Shown here: positions 31,752-39,349 of the stretch, piece after piece
Numbering within the stretch: position 1 is the stretch's first letter
Layout: each line of letters starts with the position of its first letter
Source: Chloroflexi bacterium UBA6077
Lineage (GTDB): Bacteria; Chloroflexota; UBA6077
NCBI GenBank assembly: GCA_002436065.1
Contig: DIXP01000070.1
Coordinates: 1-51,637, forward strand
Direction of reading: 5' to 3'
Length of the DNA stretch: 51,637 nt
Translations under genes and position numbers: made by a program
Notes under the pieces: generated by a model
The model's input: only the letters and a program-made list of their open reading frames with translations
The model's database searches: none
Told to the model about the DNA's origin: nothing

Positions 31752-33545
31752 GTGCCTGTAGTCACCGTCACAGACGATTGGTGGCCTCAGTGGTTGCAGG
31801 ACTTCGCATCTGAGAACCCGCTCGGACGACATGACGTGGAGATAGCGAAGATTCTGGCAACAGACGACGGTAACCGCGATTATCGCCAAGTATTCACCGC
31901 ACTGGTTGCCCCCGAGCACCTCGCATCCATATTAGAGAAGCCCGGCGGCATTGGTCATGAGGTGGCCTCAAGCGGGCCGCATCCAGCGCCATTTCGAGGA
32001 AAGTGGGACTATGCCCCTCGGTTCTGGATCGATGCAGCGGGAACCAGCAAAGAGAAGCTAGAACCGCTGGTTGTCCATTGGCGATCCGGAAACCAGACCG
32101 TGCTGCTCCCTGACCAGGGATTCCTCATGACTTACGGCTTGGTTCCGCGGATAGTGAGCAACGCTGATGTACTGGAGATGCATTGGGACGACCCTTCGTT
32201 TCCGCAGCGCGACATTGTGGTTAGTCGTCCTGTATCAAGTTACAATTTTCCTACCTACACCGGAGCGTATGTAACCGTCGAGCAAGAGTATCTCCAAGAC
32301 TACTCCACTATACGTGAAAGAGCACTGGTGCAGGTCTACTACGTCCAACGTGAGGGACCGCTTACCGAGGAGGTCATCGCTCTTCTCTCCGGCAACGAGA
32401 TCATGGAACTACGACTTCCGGGGCGACTAATAGACCTTAGACTTGTCAATTGGAATGGAAGGCAGTCCGCCTTGGCACAGGTTTGGGGAGTCCGACCACT
32501 ACTCGAACCCGGCGACGCCCCAGTGAGTGCCGGGCGAGACAATCCTGGCGCGCTCGTCTGGCCTGGAATAGCTGAGCCCGTTACTGAGCAGTCAGCCAGG
32601 GGAATAAGTCTTCTACACCCTGTCTACGTCATGGACAGCGTCCTAGAGATTTACGAAGGACTACCCGAATACAGCGTACATCCTGAATCCGGATCGGTAT
32701 CATACGGCAACCAGTGGGGTGTCTCCTATGCTCGCCGAATTGGACGCAACCTGATTGAAGTCGAAATCAAGAAGCTATATGAAGGCAACCATGCAGATAC
32801 GATTCGCCACTGGCATCGGCATGCTGTCAACCCACCAGCAGACCCTGCTCCTCTCAGAGGCGAAGCGAACGTCGGGACGCGGGCGCGCCGAATAGTCTAT
32901 GGATTAGCCTGTCTGGGAAAGACGCTGGCTGAGCTGCATGAGCGAATCCTAGGCCAACACCTGCCGCCAGCCAATCTCGTCAGGTTGGACATCGATAAGC
33001 TGGATTACTTTGGATGGTGGACGGTTGACAGCGTAGAGCCCATAACTCGCCACATCCCGCTGGGACTGAGCGAGGAGTCCTTTCTGTCAAGGTGTAGCAC
33101 CCTCTACTCACTTGTGGGTGAAGGACTCTCCGAGAGACATCTCCGGCAGATGCTCAAGCGTCTCGGGGTTCCGCCGCCATTTGTCGAAGAACTCCGCTCC
33201 ATAAAGCTGGTGGATCATCTCATCCAAGTAGCGACGATGTCATACAACACCGGGCTAGACCTCGATGCTGAGGGTAGTGTCCTTCACGAACGCGTACTTA
33301 GCGAGGACCCCAAGAATGTTCTTACACACTTGTTCGCATTGAACGATCTGAGGCAGTTGCATAGCCACCGCATGGACAGTGGCCGACAGTCCAAGCTTCG
33401 AGATGCTTTGAAGAGATTTGGCATGGAGCCAGAAGCCTATCGAGGTGGATGGGGCATAGCCCTCGATACCATCTATGATAGTGTGGGTGACACCATTGAA
33501 GAGGCCAACAGATTGCTGTCTCAAGCCCTACAAGCCAATTCCTAG
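31752..33545 (+). CDS. Unknown 597-aa protein with a C-terminal HEPN-like RX4H motif
   Basis: I do not recognise the family. The start is a GTG at 31752 with AAGGAGG seven bases upstream; the frame is open back to 31665. No signal peptide or membrane helix is seen. The first two thirds look like beta-rich globular domains (Trp-rich start DDWWPQW; GAYVTVEQEYLQDY near 190). The last third is helical and contains Arg534-x4-His539 in LNDLRQLHSHR, the signature of HEPN ribonucleases. Base composition is visibly more AT-rich than neighbouring genes, suggesting transfer. An EVE/PUA-HNH nuclease gene and a DUF123 gene follow on the same strand. A defence role is inferred from this context only. Confidence 0.75.
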   Translation: MPVVTVTDDWWPQWLQDFASENPLGRHDVEIAKILATDDGNRDYRQVFTALVAPEHLASILEKPGGIGHEVASSGPHPAPFRGKWDYAPRFWIDAAGTSKEKLEPLVVHWRSGNQTVLLPDQGFLMTYGLVPRIVSNADVLEMHWDDPSFPQRDIVVSRPVSSYNFPTYTGAYVTVEQEYLQDYSTIRERALVQVYYVQREGPLTEEVIALLSGNEIMELRLPGRLIDLRLVNWNGRQSALAQVWGVRPLLEPGDAPVSAGRDNPGALVWPGIAEPVTEQSARGISLLHPVYVMDSVLEIYEGLPEYSVHPESGSVSYGNQWGVSYARRIGRNLIEVEIKKLYEGNHADTIRHWHRHAVNPPADPAPLRGEANVGTRARRIVYGLACLGKTLAELHERILGQHLPPANLVRLDIDKLDYFGWWTVDSVEPITRHIPLGLSEESFLSRCSTLYSLVGEGLSERHLRQMLKRLGVPPPFVEELRSIKLVDHLIQVATMSYNTGLDLDAEGSVLHERVLSEDPKNVLTHLFALNDLRQLHSHRMDSGRQSKLRDALKRFGMEPEAYRGGWGIALDTIYDSVGDTIEEANRLLSQALQANS

Positions 33546-33628
33546 GCAGCAGGTGTAGCCACTTCCAAGAGACAACAGGGCAATCAACTACCTTGAATAG
33601 TGACGACTCGCTCCCGTGCGATTGATCG

Positions 33629-34489
33629 ATGCCGCTGATCTACTACTGGCTTCCCGATAACTATGCCCGGGATCGCAGATTCGGCTTTGGCTACCACCTG
33701 AACCAGAATAGCCGAGCCATGGAATCGGTGCTTCCCGGTGACAGCCTGTGGGCCTTCACCCGGCGCAGGTCCGATGGCCTGTATGTTCTCGCCGCCGAGC
33801 TGGTGGTTCGGGCCTTGACCCGCAATCCTCCTAACTATCGCTATGGAGCTTATAGAGTCTGGGGTGATCTGGAGAGGAGCAGGTACTTCGACATTGATGT
33901 CGGCCCGAACGTGGAGCCCTTGATCCGGCACCTCAGTATTTCTGTCCGCGGTGATCGCCTGGGCCAGGCATTCCAGGGACACGCTGCTGTCAGGAATCTG
34001 GACCCTGCCGATCACCTTCTTCTGGCCACCTTTGCCGAGTATCTGCCAGTTGCTCGGAGGGTTGGCATATACCCTGAAGACGAGTTCGAGGCGCGTCTCC
34101 TGCACGGAGACGCAGCCCGAGCACGCCTGGTCGCGGAGGAGCGGACCGACTACGCACGGCGGTTGGCATATCTGTACGAGACGACGGACGTGCGCAGGGC
34201 GGGAAGGAACATCGAGTTCCTGCAGGACCTATATGGCGGCCGCTGCCAGCTCTGCCTGTTCAATCCGTCCGATGAATACGGGCACCGACTCTGCCATGGT
34301 CATCATGTACAGTGGTTGTCTCGGGGAGGCGATGACGAGGTTGCGAACATGGTCTTGGTCTGCCCAAACCACCATGCGGCCATTCATCGCGATGACGCCA
34401 GTTTTGACTACGGTAGCCTCGCCTTTGCCTTCTCCAACGGGCGCTCGGAGGTGATCCATCTAAACCGGCACCTGCCAAAGGCGGGGTAG
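33629..34489 (+). CDS. HNH endonuclease with an N-terminal EVE/PUA-like domain
   Basis: A 286-aa protein. The N-terminal 130 residues (IYYWLP, a GDSLWAF turn, then a VLAAELVVRA strand) have the look of an EVE/PUA-superfamily module, which in other proteins reads modified bases. A helical linker follows. The C-terminal HNH domain, residues about 206-250, has Cys206 and Cys209 in CQLC, the HGHHVQW catalytic His, an NMVLVCPNHH strand with the paired Cys/His, and a final His. Fusions of base-reading domains to HNH nucleases are typical of modification-dependent (type IV) restriction enzymes, so that is the leading guess. It follows the 597-aa gene after 83 bases. Confidence 0.78.
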   Translation: MPLIYYWLPDNYARDRRFGFGYHLNQNSRAMESVLPGDSLWAFTRRRSDGLYVLAAELVVRALTRNPPNYRYGAYRVWGDLERSRYFDIDVGPNVEPLIRHLSISVRGDRLGQAFQGHAAVRNLDPADHLLLATFAEYLPVARRVGIYPEDEFEARLLHGDAARARLVAEERTDYARRLAYLYETTDVRRAGRNIEFLQDLYGGRCQLCLFNPSDEYGHRLCHGHHVQWLSRGGDDEVANMVLVCPNHHAAIHRDDASFDYGSLAFAFSNGRSEVIHLNRHLPKAG

Positions 34490-34546
34490 GGCTTATCGAA
34501 GCGGCAGCCTCTCGCGATTACTTCAGAAGGAAACGGAGTCAACGCC

Positions 34547-34933
34547 TTGGGAACGCCGGGGAGTTACCTGCTACTGATGAAGTTGCCCGCGCCAAGAACT
34601 CTAATCGCGGGGCGACTCGGCTCCTTCCGCTTCCCTGCGGGTTGGTATGTATATACTGGGAGTGCCCTTGGAGGGGTAGAGCAACGGGTAGCGCGTCACC
34701 TGCGGCCATCCGATGTCCGGCGATGGCACCTGGATTACCTGAAGGCAGAGGCCACTATCCGGGGGACCTTCATCTTTCCTGGGCCGGAGCGCCCTGAGTG
34801 TGACCTGGCCGCAGAACTGCTATCACGCCCCGGTGCGGCGGTTCCGGCGCCTCGCTTCGGGGCCTCCGACTGCCGATGCCCCTCCCACCTGATCCACTTC
34901 GAGACCCGTCCCTCGCTACCTTACGACGAGTAG
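34547..34933 (+). CDS. DUF123 (GIY-YIG-like, Uri-type) protein
   Basis: A 128-aa protein of the DUF123/GIY-YIG-like endonuclease family. Visible family landmarks are SYLLLMKL, a GWYVYTGSALGG segment (the Y-x-YTGSA equivalent of GIY-YIG), RWHLDYL, and the C-terminal FGASDCRCPSHL with two Cys and a His. Family members are often fused to or adjacent to endonuclease III-type proteins; here it is free-standing. The start is a TTG at 34547 with GGAG eight bases upstream. It is third in a run of three co-oriented nuclease-like genes. Confidence 0.8.
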   Translation: MGTPGSYLLLMKLPAPRTLIAGRLGSFRFPAGWYVYTGSALGGVEQRVARHLRPSDVRRWHLDYLKAEATIRGTFIFPGPERPECDLAAELLSRPGAAVPAPRFGASDCRCPSHLIHFETRPSLPYDE

Positions 34934-34934
34934 G

Positions 34935-34987
34935 CCAGTCCAAGTAGCTTCGGCAAATGTGCTAAAGTAGTCCAGTACAAGTAGCTT
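34935..34987 (+). repeat. Direct repeat pair upstream of the nucleotidyltransferase gene
   Basis: CCAGTCCAAGTAGCTT at 34935-34950 and CCAGTACAAGTAGCTT at 34972-34987 match at 15 of 16 bases, start to start 37 bases. A TAAAGT box lies between them. They could be tandem operator half-sites for the downstream gene pair, or a small duplication. Confidence 0.4.
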
Positions 34988-35096
34988 TGAGACCCTAGAT
35001 GCGGGCCACGCGATGTAGGGACGGCGGCTCTGCAGGCCTGTCGCTCCACGATCGGAGCATTGCCTTCACCAACTACTGCAGGATTGATGGCAGAGC

Positions 35097-35426
35097 ATGG
35101 ACAGCAACAACCTTGTTGACCCCCACCTCAGAGAAGCCGTGCAGCGCCTCGTCCGGGCCCTTCAGCCCGAGCGAGTCTATCTCTTTGGCTCTCAAGCTCG
35201 TGGAGAAGCGACACCCGACAGCGACTATGACATCCTCGTCGTGATCTCCCATTCCGACCAACCTCGGTACGTGCGTGCACAGACCGCCTACAGGGCTCTC
35301 GTGGGCATTGGAGTTCCCGTAGAAGTCCTGGTGCTAACCCACGAGGAGTTCGACCGGGAGCTGCCCGTTCTGGCCTCCCTGCCGGCTACTGTCGAGCGAG
35401 AGGGCGTGCTGCTTTATGCCGCTTGA
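35097..35426 (+). CDS. Minimal nucleotidyltransferase (MNT/MntA-like) without a HEPN partner
   Basis: A 109-aa nucleotidyltransferase with the full GS-X10-DxD motif: Gly31, Ser32, Asp43 and Asp45 in GSQARGEATPDSDYD. In MNT/HEPN modules this enzyme is the antitoxin that AMPylates its HEPN toxin. Here no small HEPN gene follows. Instead a GNAT acetyltransferase gene starts inside its end (11-base overlap), so translation is coupled to a different enzyme. Either the HEPN gene was lost, the large HEPN-like protein at 31752 is its target, or the pair is a new combination. Ribosome-binding site weak. Confidence 0.8.
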   Translation: MDSNNLVDPHLREAVQRLVRALQPERVYLFGSQARGEATPDSDYDILVVISHSDQPRYVRAQTAYRALVGIGVPVEVLVLTHEEFDRELPVLASLPATVEREGVLLYAA

Positions 35427-36048
35427 AGATCAGAATCTGCGTCCGGTGCCAAATCTCAACATCGTCGGCGATAAGGTTGCGCTGGGGCCCCGAAGCCGCG
35501 ACCTGCTGCCGTTCTACCTCAAGTGGATCAACGACTTCGATGTGACCCGGACTCTGGCCATTGGCTGGCATCCGGTTACATGGGAAGCGGAAGATGCCTG
35601 GTATGAGGACACCGAGAAGGCCAAGGATATGGTGATGTTCACCATATACGAGCGATCTACTCTGCGCCCCATTGGCAACACCGCTCTCGTGAAAATCGAT
35701 CATCTCCACCGTACGGCCGAGTTCGCCATCATGATCGGTGAGAAGGACTGCTGGGGGAAGGGCTACGGGACCGAGGCCACCACCATCATGCTGGACTACG
35801 GCTTCACAGCGCTAGGACTGCACAACATCATGCTATGCACCTATGCCTACAATGAACCCGCCATCCGCGCTTATACTCGTGCAGGCTTCGAGGTCATCGG
35901 TCGGCGCCGTCAGGCCCACCGTTTGGGCGGCCATGCCTACGACATCATCCTCATGGACTGCCTTGCCAGTGAGTTCCAAAGTCCCGTGCTTCGTGGATTG
36001 CTGCCAGATGAGGAAGCTACTCTTCTGCCGCAAGGAGCCGGGCGATAG
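35416..36048 (+). CDS. GNAT family N-acetyltransferase (RimJ/RimL-like)
   Basis: A 210-aa acetyltransferase. The acetyl-CoA pyrophosphate loop is GKGYGTEA, and the preceding strand (AEFAIMIGE) and the following ALGLHNIMLCTYAYNEPAIRAY-type region match RimJ/RimL and SpeG-like enzymes that act on N-termini, amines or antibiotics. Its ATG lies 11 bases inside the upstream nucleotidyltransferase gene. It runs tail-to-tail with the TacT-like gene, overlapping by 32 bases. The substrate is unknown; a toxin or antitoxin role in a novel pair is possible but not shown. Confidence 0.85.
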   Translation: MPLEDQNLRPVPNLNIVGDKVALGPRSRDLLPFYLKWINDFDVTRTLAIGWHPVTWEAEDAWYEDTEKAKDMVMFTIYERSTLRPIGNTALVKIDHLHRTAEFAIMIGEKDCWGKGYGTEATTIMLDYGFTALGLHNIMLCTYAYNEPAIRAYTRAGFEVIGRRRQAHRLGGHAYDIILMDCLASEFQSPVLRGLLPDEEATLLPQGAGR

Positions 36049-36538
36049 CGGCCATGGGGAGATAGAGCCGGAGGTCATGGTCCAGGAAGGGGAGGAAGCC
36101 CAGGTGCCGGTAGAATGCTCGTGCGGACTCATCCTTGGCGTCGACAACGACGGCCATGGCGCCCAACTGTCTGCTGATTGCCAGGCAGCGGAATAAGGCG
36201 TCCAGCAGCAGACGCCTGCCCAGTCCTCGACCCTGGTACCGACGGTCTAGCGCCAGCCTCCCAATCAGGATGGCGGGGAACTCTCGATACTTCGGGAGCC
36301 TTCGGATCGTCGTTTCGGGAAGGCTGCTGAAGCCGATGGTGAAGGAGCTGAGGGTGTAGAAGCCCACAATGGCTCCTGCCTCGCTCTCCATCAGGACGTA
36401 GGGAGCAGCCAGTTTCCGCCTCTGGTCCTGGCTGATGTGGTTGCGGAAGTATCCATCCAGCGCATCGATGCCGCATGAGAAGGCCGATCGATCGTGATCC
36501 CCCAGAGGCTCCGATCGAAAGCCCATCGGGCCTACCAT
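36017..36538 (-). CDS. tacT: GNAT toxin, TacT/AtaT-like
   Basis: A 173-aa acetyltransferase of the toxin-type GNAT family, which acetylates aminoacyl-tRNA and blocks translation. Visible features are the FSCGIDALDGYF start, GFYTLSSF, the IGRLALDRRYQGRGLGRRLL acetyl-CoA motif A, and VVDAKDESARAFYRHLGF. It is the second gene of a pair with a DUF1778 antitoxin, overlapping it by 7 bases (ATG at 36538 over the TAG). Start alternatives in frame exist at 36565 and 36526. The order antitoxin-toxin and the upstream palindromic operator are standard for this class. Confidence 0.9.
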   Translation of the reverse strand: MVGPMGFRSEPLGDHDRSAFSCGIDALDGYFRNHISQDQRRKLAAPYVLMESEAGAIVGFYTLSSFTIGFSSLPETTIRRLPKYREFPAILIGRLALDRRYQGRGLGRRLLLDALFRCLAISRQLGAMAVVVDAKDESARAFYRHLGFLPFLDHDLRLYLPMAAIARLLAAEE

Positions 36539-36849
36539 CGTACCTCGACGTTCTCGCGATGCCACTTCGCGGCCTCGTGCATCCCCTCGTCGAGGCCAGG
36601 GGGGTTCTCGATGGCGTCGAAGAAGGCTTCGGCCTCTCGCTCCGTGAGCTCCAGGATCTGGTAGTCCCGAAGGGTCTTCTCTGCCGCCTTCAGGGCACTG
36701 TCGATAATGAAATCGGTGATGCTTCGGCCAGCGATGTCAGCAGCACGTTGAATCGCCGCCTTCTGCCTGGGAGTGGCGCGGGCTGCCAACCTCTCGCTCT
36801 TCAGACTTTCATCCCTGTCTGCACTGAACGCCAATGCTACGCGGGGCAT
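36532..36849 (-). CDS. tacA: DUF1778 (TacA-like) antitoxin
   Basis: A 105-aa DUF1778 protein. The N-terminal ribbon-helix-helix (KSERLAARATPRQKAAI, GRSITDFIIDSAL) should bind DNA as a dimer, and the C-terminal tail (TEREAEAFFDAIENPP) wraps around and neutralises the GNAT toxin. The ATG at 36849 is preceded by AAAGGGA at a good distance; upstream in-frame residues to 36888 would start inside the predicted mRNA leader. First gene of the TA operon, driven by the promoter at 36896-36925. Confidence 0.9.
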   Translation of the reverse strand: MPRVALAFSADRDESLKSERLAARATPRQKAAIQRAADIAGRSITDFIIDSALKAAEKTLRDYQILELTEREAEAFFDAIENPPGLDEGMHEAAKWHRENVEVRW

Positions 36850-36895
36850 GGTACTATCCCTTTCCACAGCACTGAGTCTAACCGTCACAGCAGCA

Positions 36896-36925
36896 AATGT
36901 ACGCCATTCCGGCGTACATTGTCAA
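36896..36925 (-). promoter_or_regulatory. TA promoter with overlapping perfect palindromic operator
   Basis: On the minus strand TTGACA (36920-36925) is followed after 18 bases by TACATT (36896-36901). The spacer and -10 box lie inside a perfect inverted repeat with 10-base arms (36896-36905 and 36911-36920) and a 5-base centre. The arms read AATGTACGCC and its complement. A ribbon-helix-helix antitoxin bound here would block RNA polymerase, so autorepression by TacA or the TacAT complex is the natural reading. Confidence 0.8.
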
Positions 36926-36986
36926 GCGCTGTTCCGGTTGACCGGGAGGTACCCCCTGGGCCGCCACCTCTCCAGAGAGCCCTATC

Positions 36987-38201
36987 CTATCCTCTCCCGC
37001 CCCCTCGCTCCGCTCGCCGCTTGACGGCATCCATCAGCATCCGCAGGAGCCAGTTGCCGCCCCAGCCGACCATGAGATACCAGTACAGGGCGAACTTCCG
37101 TCGGGCGCTGGAGCTCAGGGCGTGGGTGCGATGCTCGGCTACCAGGTTGAAACCCGACTCTTCGTCCCCACCCACTACTCGGAAGCTCTGGACGAACTTC
37201 TCGTAGTCAGGATCATCGAAGCGCTTGAACTCATCGACATCCCGTACCCGGACGAACTGCTGGTCCAGCAGGTTGTGCAGCTTGCCAATGGTGCCGACGA
37301 TCATCTCCCGCCCGGGCTGCTCCGCCAGGACGTTCATGACGCCCGCCTCGAAGAAGGGGCGGGTGGTCTCGTCAGGCTCGCGCTTCATTCGCCCCGTGAG
37401 GAGACCCGGAAGGTAACGGAGCGTACCCAGGGCATAGGCCAGCGTCATCTCCCCCAGAGTGACCTCCCGTAGGGCGCGGAAGATTTGCTCGGGAGAGGCC
37501 TGAATCGTGACACTCTCGACACCACGGAACTCGTACTCCGGCAGGACCTCGTCCAGCAGCGTGTCCTGCCCCGCCTCGGCGCGCTGCTTCAGCCCGCGCA
37601 GCATCTCGCGCTCCATCACGAACTGGACCGCCTCCAGCGGCAGAACCGCGGCGCGCGGCCCCTGGTATCGTGCACGAGAAACAAAGCGGGTTGCCGTTCC
37701 ATCCATCGGCTCGAGCACGAAGGCCCAGCTGTAGCCGAACTCTCCGCTGGAGGTCTGCTGCGTCCCACCAATATTCGGTGAGCGCAAGAGAAGTAGGTGG
37801 TTGGGCTCGACCGCCTCGACTATCAGGACTGTGTCCGGGTAACGCTCGCCCGAAGCCAGCCGGAAGGCGTCGCCGACCCGTAGCTGCTGGAACTCGGGCA
37901 AGATCCGGTTGGCATTATGGATGTCGGAGCCGACGAGGTTCTCCAGCAGTTCGTAGGAGTAGAGCCCGCCGCGCCCCTGGCCCATCTGCGCCACCCAAGG
38001 CCAAACCTGCTCGACCGGCACGCGAATAGTAACGGCCCGCGTGGACACACTCACCGGATCCGGAATCAGATCGTCGCCCGGCAGCGGCATCTGCCTCTCC
38101 CGGTCGGTCGCTCCCCAGCGCAGGTGCCAGGGACGGACCGCCAGCCAGTAAAGCGCCGGTGCCGCTACCCCAAGCGCTGCCAGCCGGCGAATTGTTGCCA
38201 T
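36987..38201 (-). CDS. Double SRPBCC-domain protein with membrane-anchor segments
   Basis: A 404-aa protein. A hydrophobic N-terminal helix (about residues 5-25) is followed by an SRPBCC (START/Bet v1-like) domain at about 55-210, marked by VTIRVPVEQVWPWVAQMGQG and YSWAFVLEP. A second, at about 230-375, is marked by VTIQASPEQIFRALREV and SFRVVGGDEES. The C-terminal ALYWYLMVGWGG is aromatic and hydrophobic. Such domains bind lipids or other hydrophobic ligands; no enzyme motif is evident. The ATG at 38201 has GGAGG eight bases upstream, whereas the GTG at 38210 abuts that site. Confidence 0.78.
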   Translation of the reverse strand: MATIRRLAALGVAAPALYWLAVRPWHLRWGATDRERQMPLPGDDLIPDPVSVSTRAVTIRVPVEQVWPWVAQMGQGRGGLYSYELLENLVGSDIHNANRILPEFQQLRVGDAFRLASGERYPDTVLIVEAVEPNHLLLLRSPNIGGTQQTSSGEFGYSWAFVLEPMDGTATRFVSRARYQGPRAAVLPLEAVQFVMEREMLRGLKQRAEAGQDTLLDEVLPEYEFRGVESVTIQASPEQIFRALREVTLGEMTLAYALGTLRYLPGLLTGRMKREPDETTRPFFEAGVMNVLAEQPGREMIVGTIGKLHNLLDQQFVRVRDVDEFKRFDDPDYEKFVQSFRVVGGDEESGFNLVAEHRTHALSSSARRKFALYWYLMVGWGGNWLLRMLMDAVKRRAERGGGRG

Positions 38202-38251
38202 TAGGATCACCTCCAGTGGAGACTGCTCCGAAGGTTCAACGAGTATGAAAC

Positions 38252-39163
38252 TCAGTACGGCCTTTTCCCTACCCCTGCCAGCTCCTCCATCAACCGAATC
38301 ACGGCCGAGTAGTCCTCCTCAACCCCCTTGCCCAGTTCGGCGCCGCAGAGCTGCTGGGCGGCGGCTGTCGCAGGCATCGGAACCGCCAGGGCTGCTGCCT
38401 GACGCATGATCAGACCGAAGTCCTTGTACATGAGCCTGAGCCCGAAATCCGGAGGGTACCCGTCTCGACGAGCATTATCCAGTTTTGGCCTGTGACCGGC
38501 GGATACCAGGTCGCTCTTCTCCAGCGTGTCCAGTAGCCTGTTTCTGTCAATTCCGACCTTCTCGCCCAGCGCCAGTGCTTCGGCCAACGCCTGTAGCCCC
38601 AGCCCCAGCAGGGTGTTGTTCACCAGCTTCATGCGGAGCCCCATACCGTTGCTGCCCATGTAGAAGCTCTCATTGCCCAGGATGTCGAGATAGGGCTTGG
38701 CTCTCCGGTAGCTCTCCTCCTCGCCCCCCACGAAGATCTTCAGGCTACCCTGCTCCAGGTGGATGGTCGTCCCCGCGACCGGCGCGTCGATCATGGAGGC
38801 CTGGCGCTCCCAGGCGGCTCTCGCGATCTCTTGGGAGACCTCGGGGTAGACGGTGCTGGTGTCGATCAGGAGGGTACCCGGCAGTACGCCGGCAAGGAGC
38901 CCATCCGGACCGTACATCACCGCCTCCAGAGCCGAGTCGTCGGACAGGGAGGAGAAGATTACGTCGGAACCCGCCGCCACCTCCCGTGGGTTGGCGGCCG
39001 CCTGCGCGCCCTGCTCAGCCAACGCCTCTGCCTTCTCACGAGTGCGGTTGTACACTGTCATCGGGTAGCCAGCCCCCATCAGGCGTAAGGCCATCCTGCT
39101 CCCCATGGCTCCCAGGCCGACGAATCCGAGACAAACTCTGCCCTTTTCTCTGTCGCTGGCCAC
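38252..39163 (-). CDS. NAD(P)-dependent oxidoreductase, 3-hydroxyisobutyrate dehydrogenase family
   Basis: A 303-aa beta-hydroxyacid dehydrogenase. The Rossmann motif is GFVGLGAMGSRMA. The substrate-binding signature is IDTSTV near residue 110, the DAPVAGT strand is present, and the catalytic Lys is in MKLVNN. The start is a GTG at 39163 with GGAGG seven bases upstream; this gives the usual family length of about 300 residues, whereas the open frame to 39322 would add 53 non-homologous residues. Likely substrates are 3-hydroxyisobutyrate, tartronate semialdehyde or other beta-hydroxy acids. Same strand as the DJ-1/PfpI gene upstream. Confidence 0.9.
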   Translation of the reverse strand: MASDREKGRVCLGFVGLGAMGSRMALRLMGAGYPMTVYNRTREKAEALAEQGAQAAANPREVAAGSDVIFSSLSDDSALEAVMYGPDGLLAGVLPGTLLIDTSTVYPEVSQEIARAAWERQASMIDAPVAGTTIHLEQGSLKIFVGGEEESYRRAKPYLDILGNESFYMGSNGMGLRMKLVNNTLLGLGLQALAEALALGEKVGIDRNRLLDTLEKSDLVSAGHRPKLDNARRDGYPPDFGLRLMYKDFGLIMRQAAALAVPMPATAAAQQLCGAELGKGVEEDYSAVIRLMEELAGVGKRPY

Positions 39164-39349
39164 ATCTGCGCCTCCGAGATAATGGATCAACTTCCTGGAT
39201 ACCCCCCGCCGGGCAGGAAACATGCCGCCTCGCTCCAAAGGAGATGCACCGGTCTCTGAACGAAGACGCCGCCCGACGAGCCGATGAGGGCCGGCGCAAC
39301 AGTACGAAACGACCAGCCTCACCCCAATCCCCAGCCGGGGGGAGCGAGC

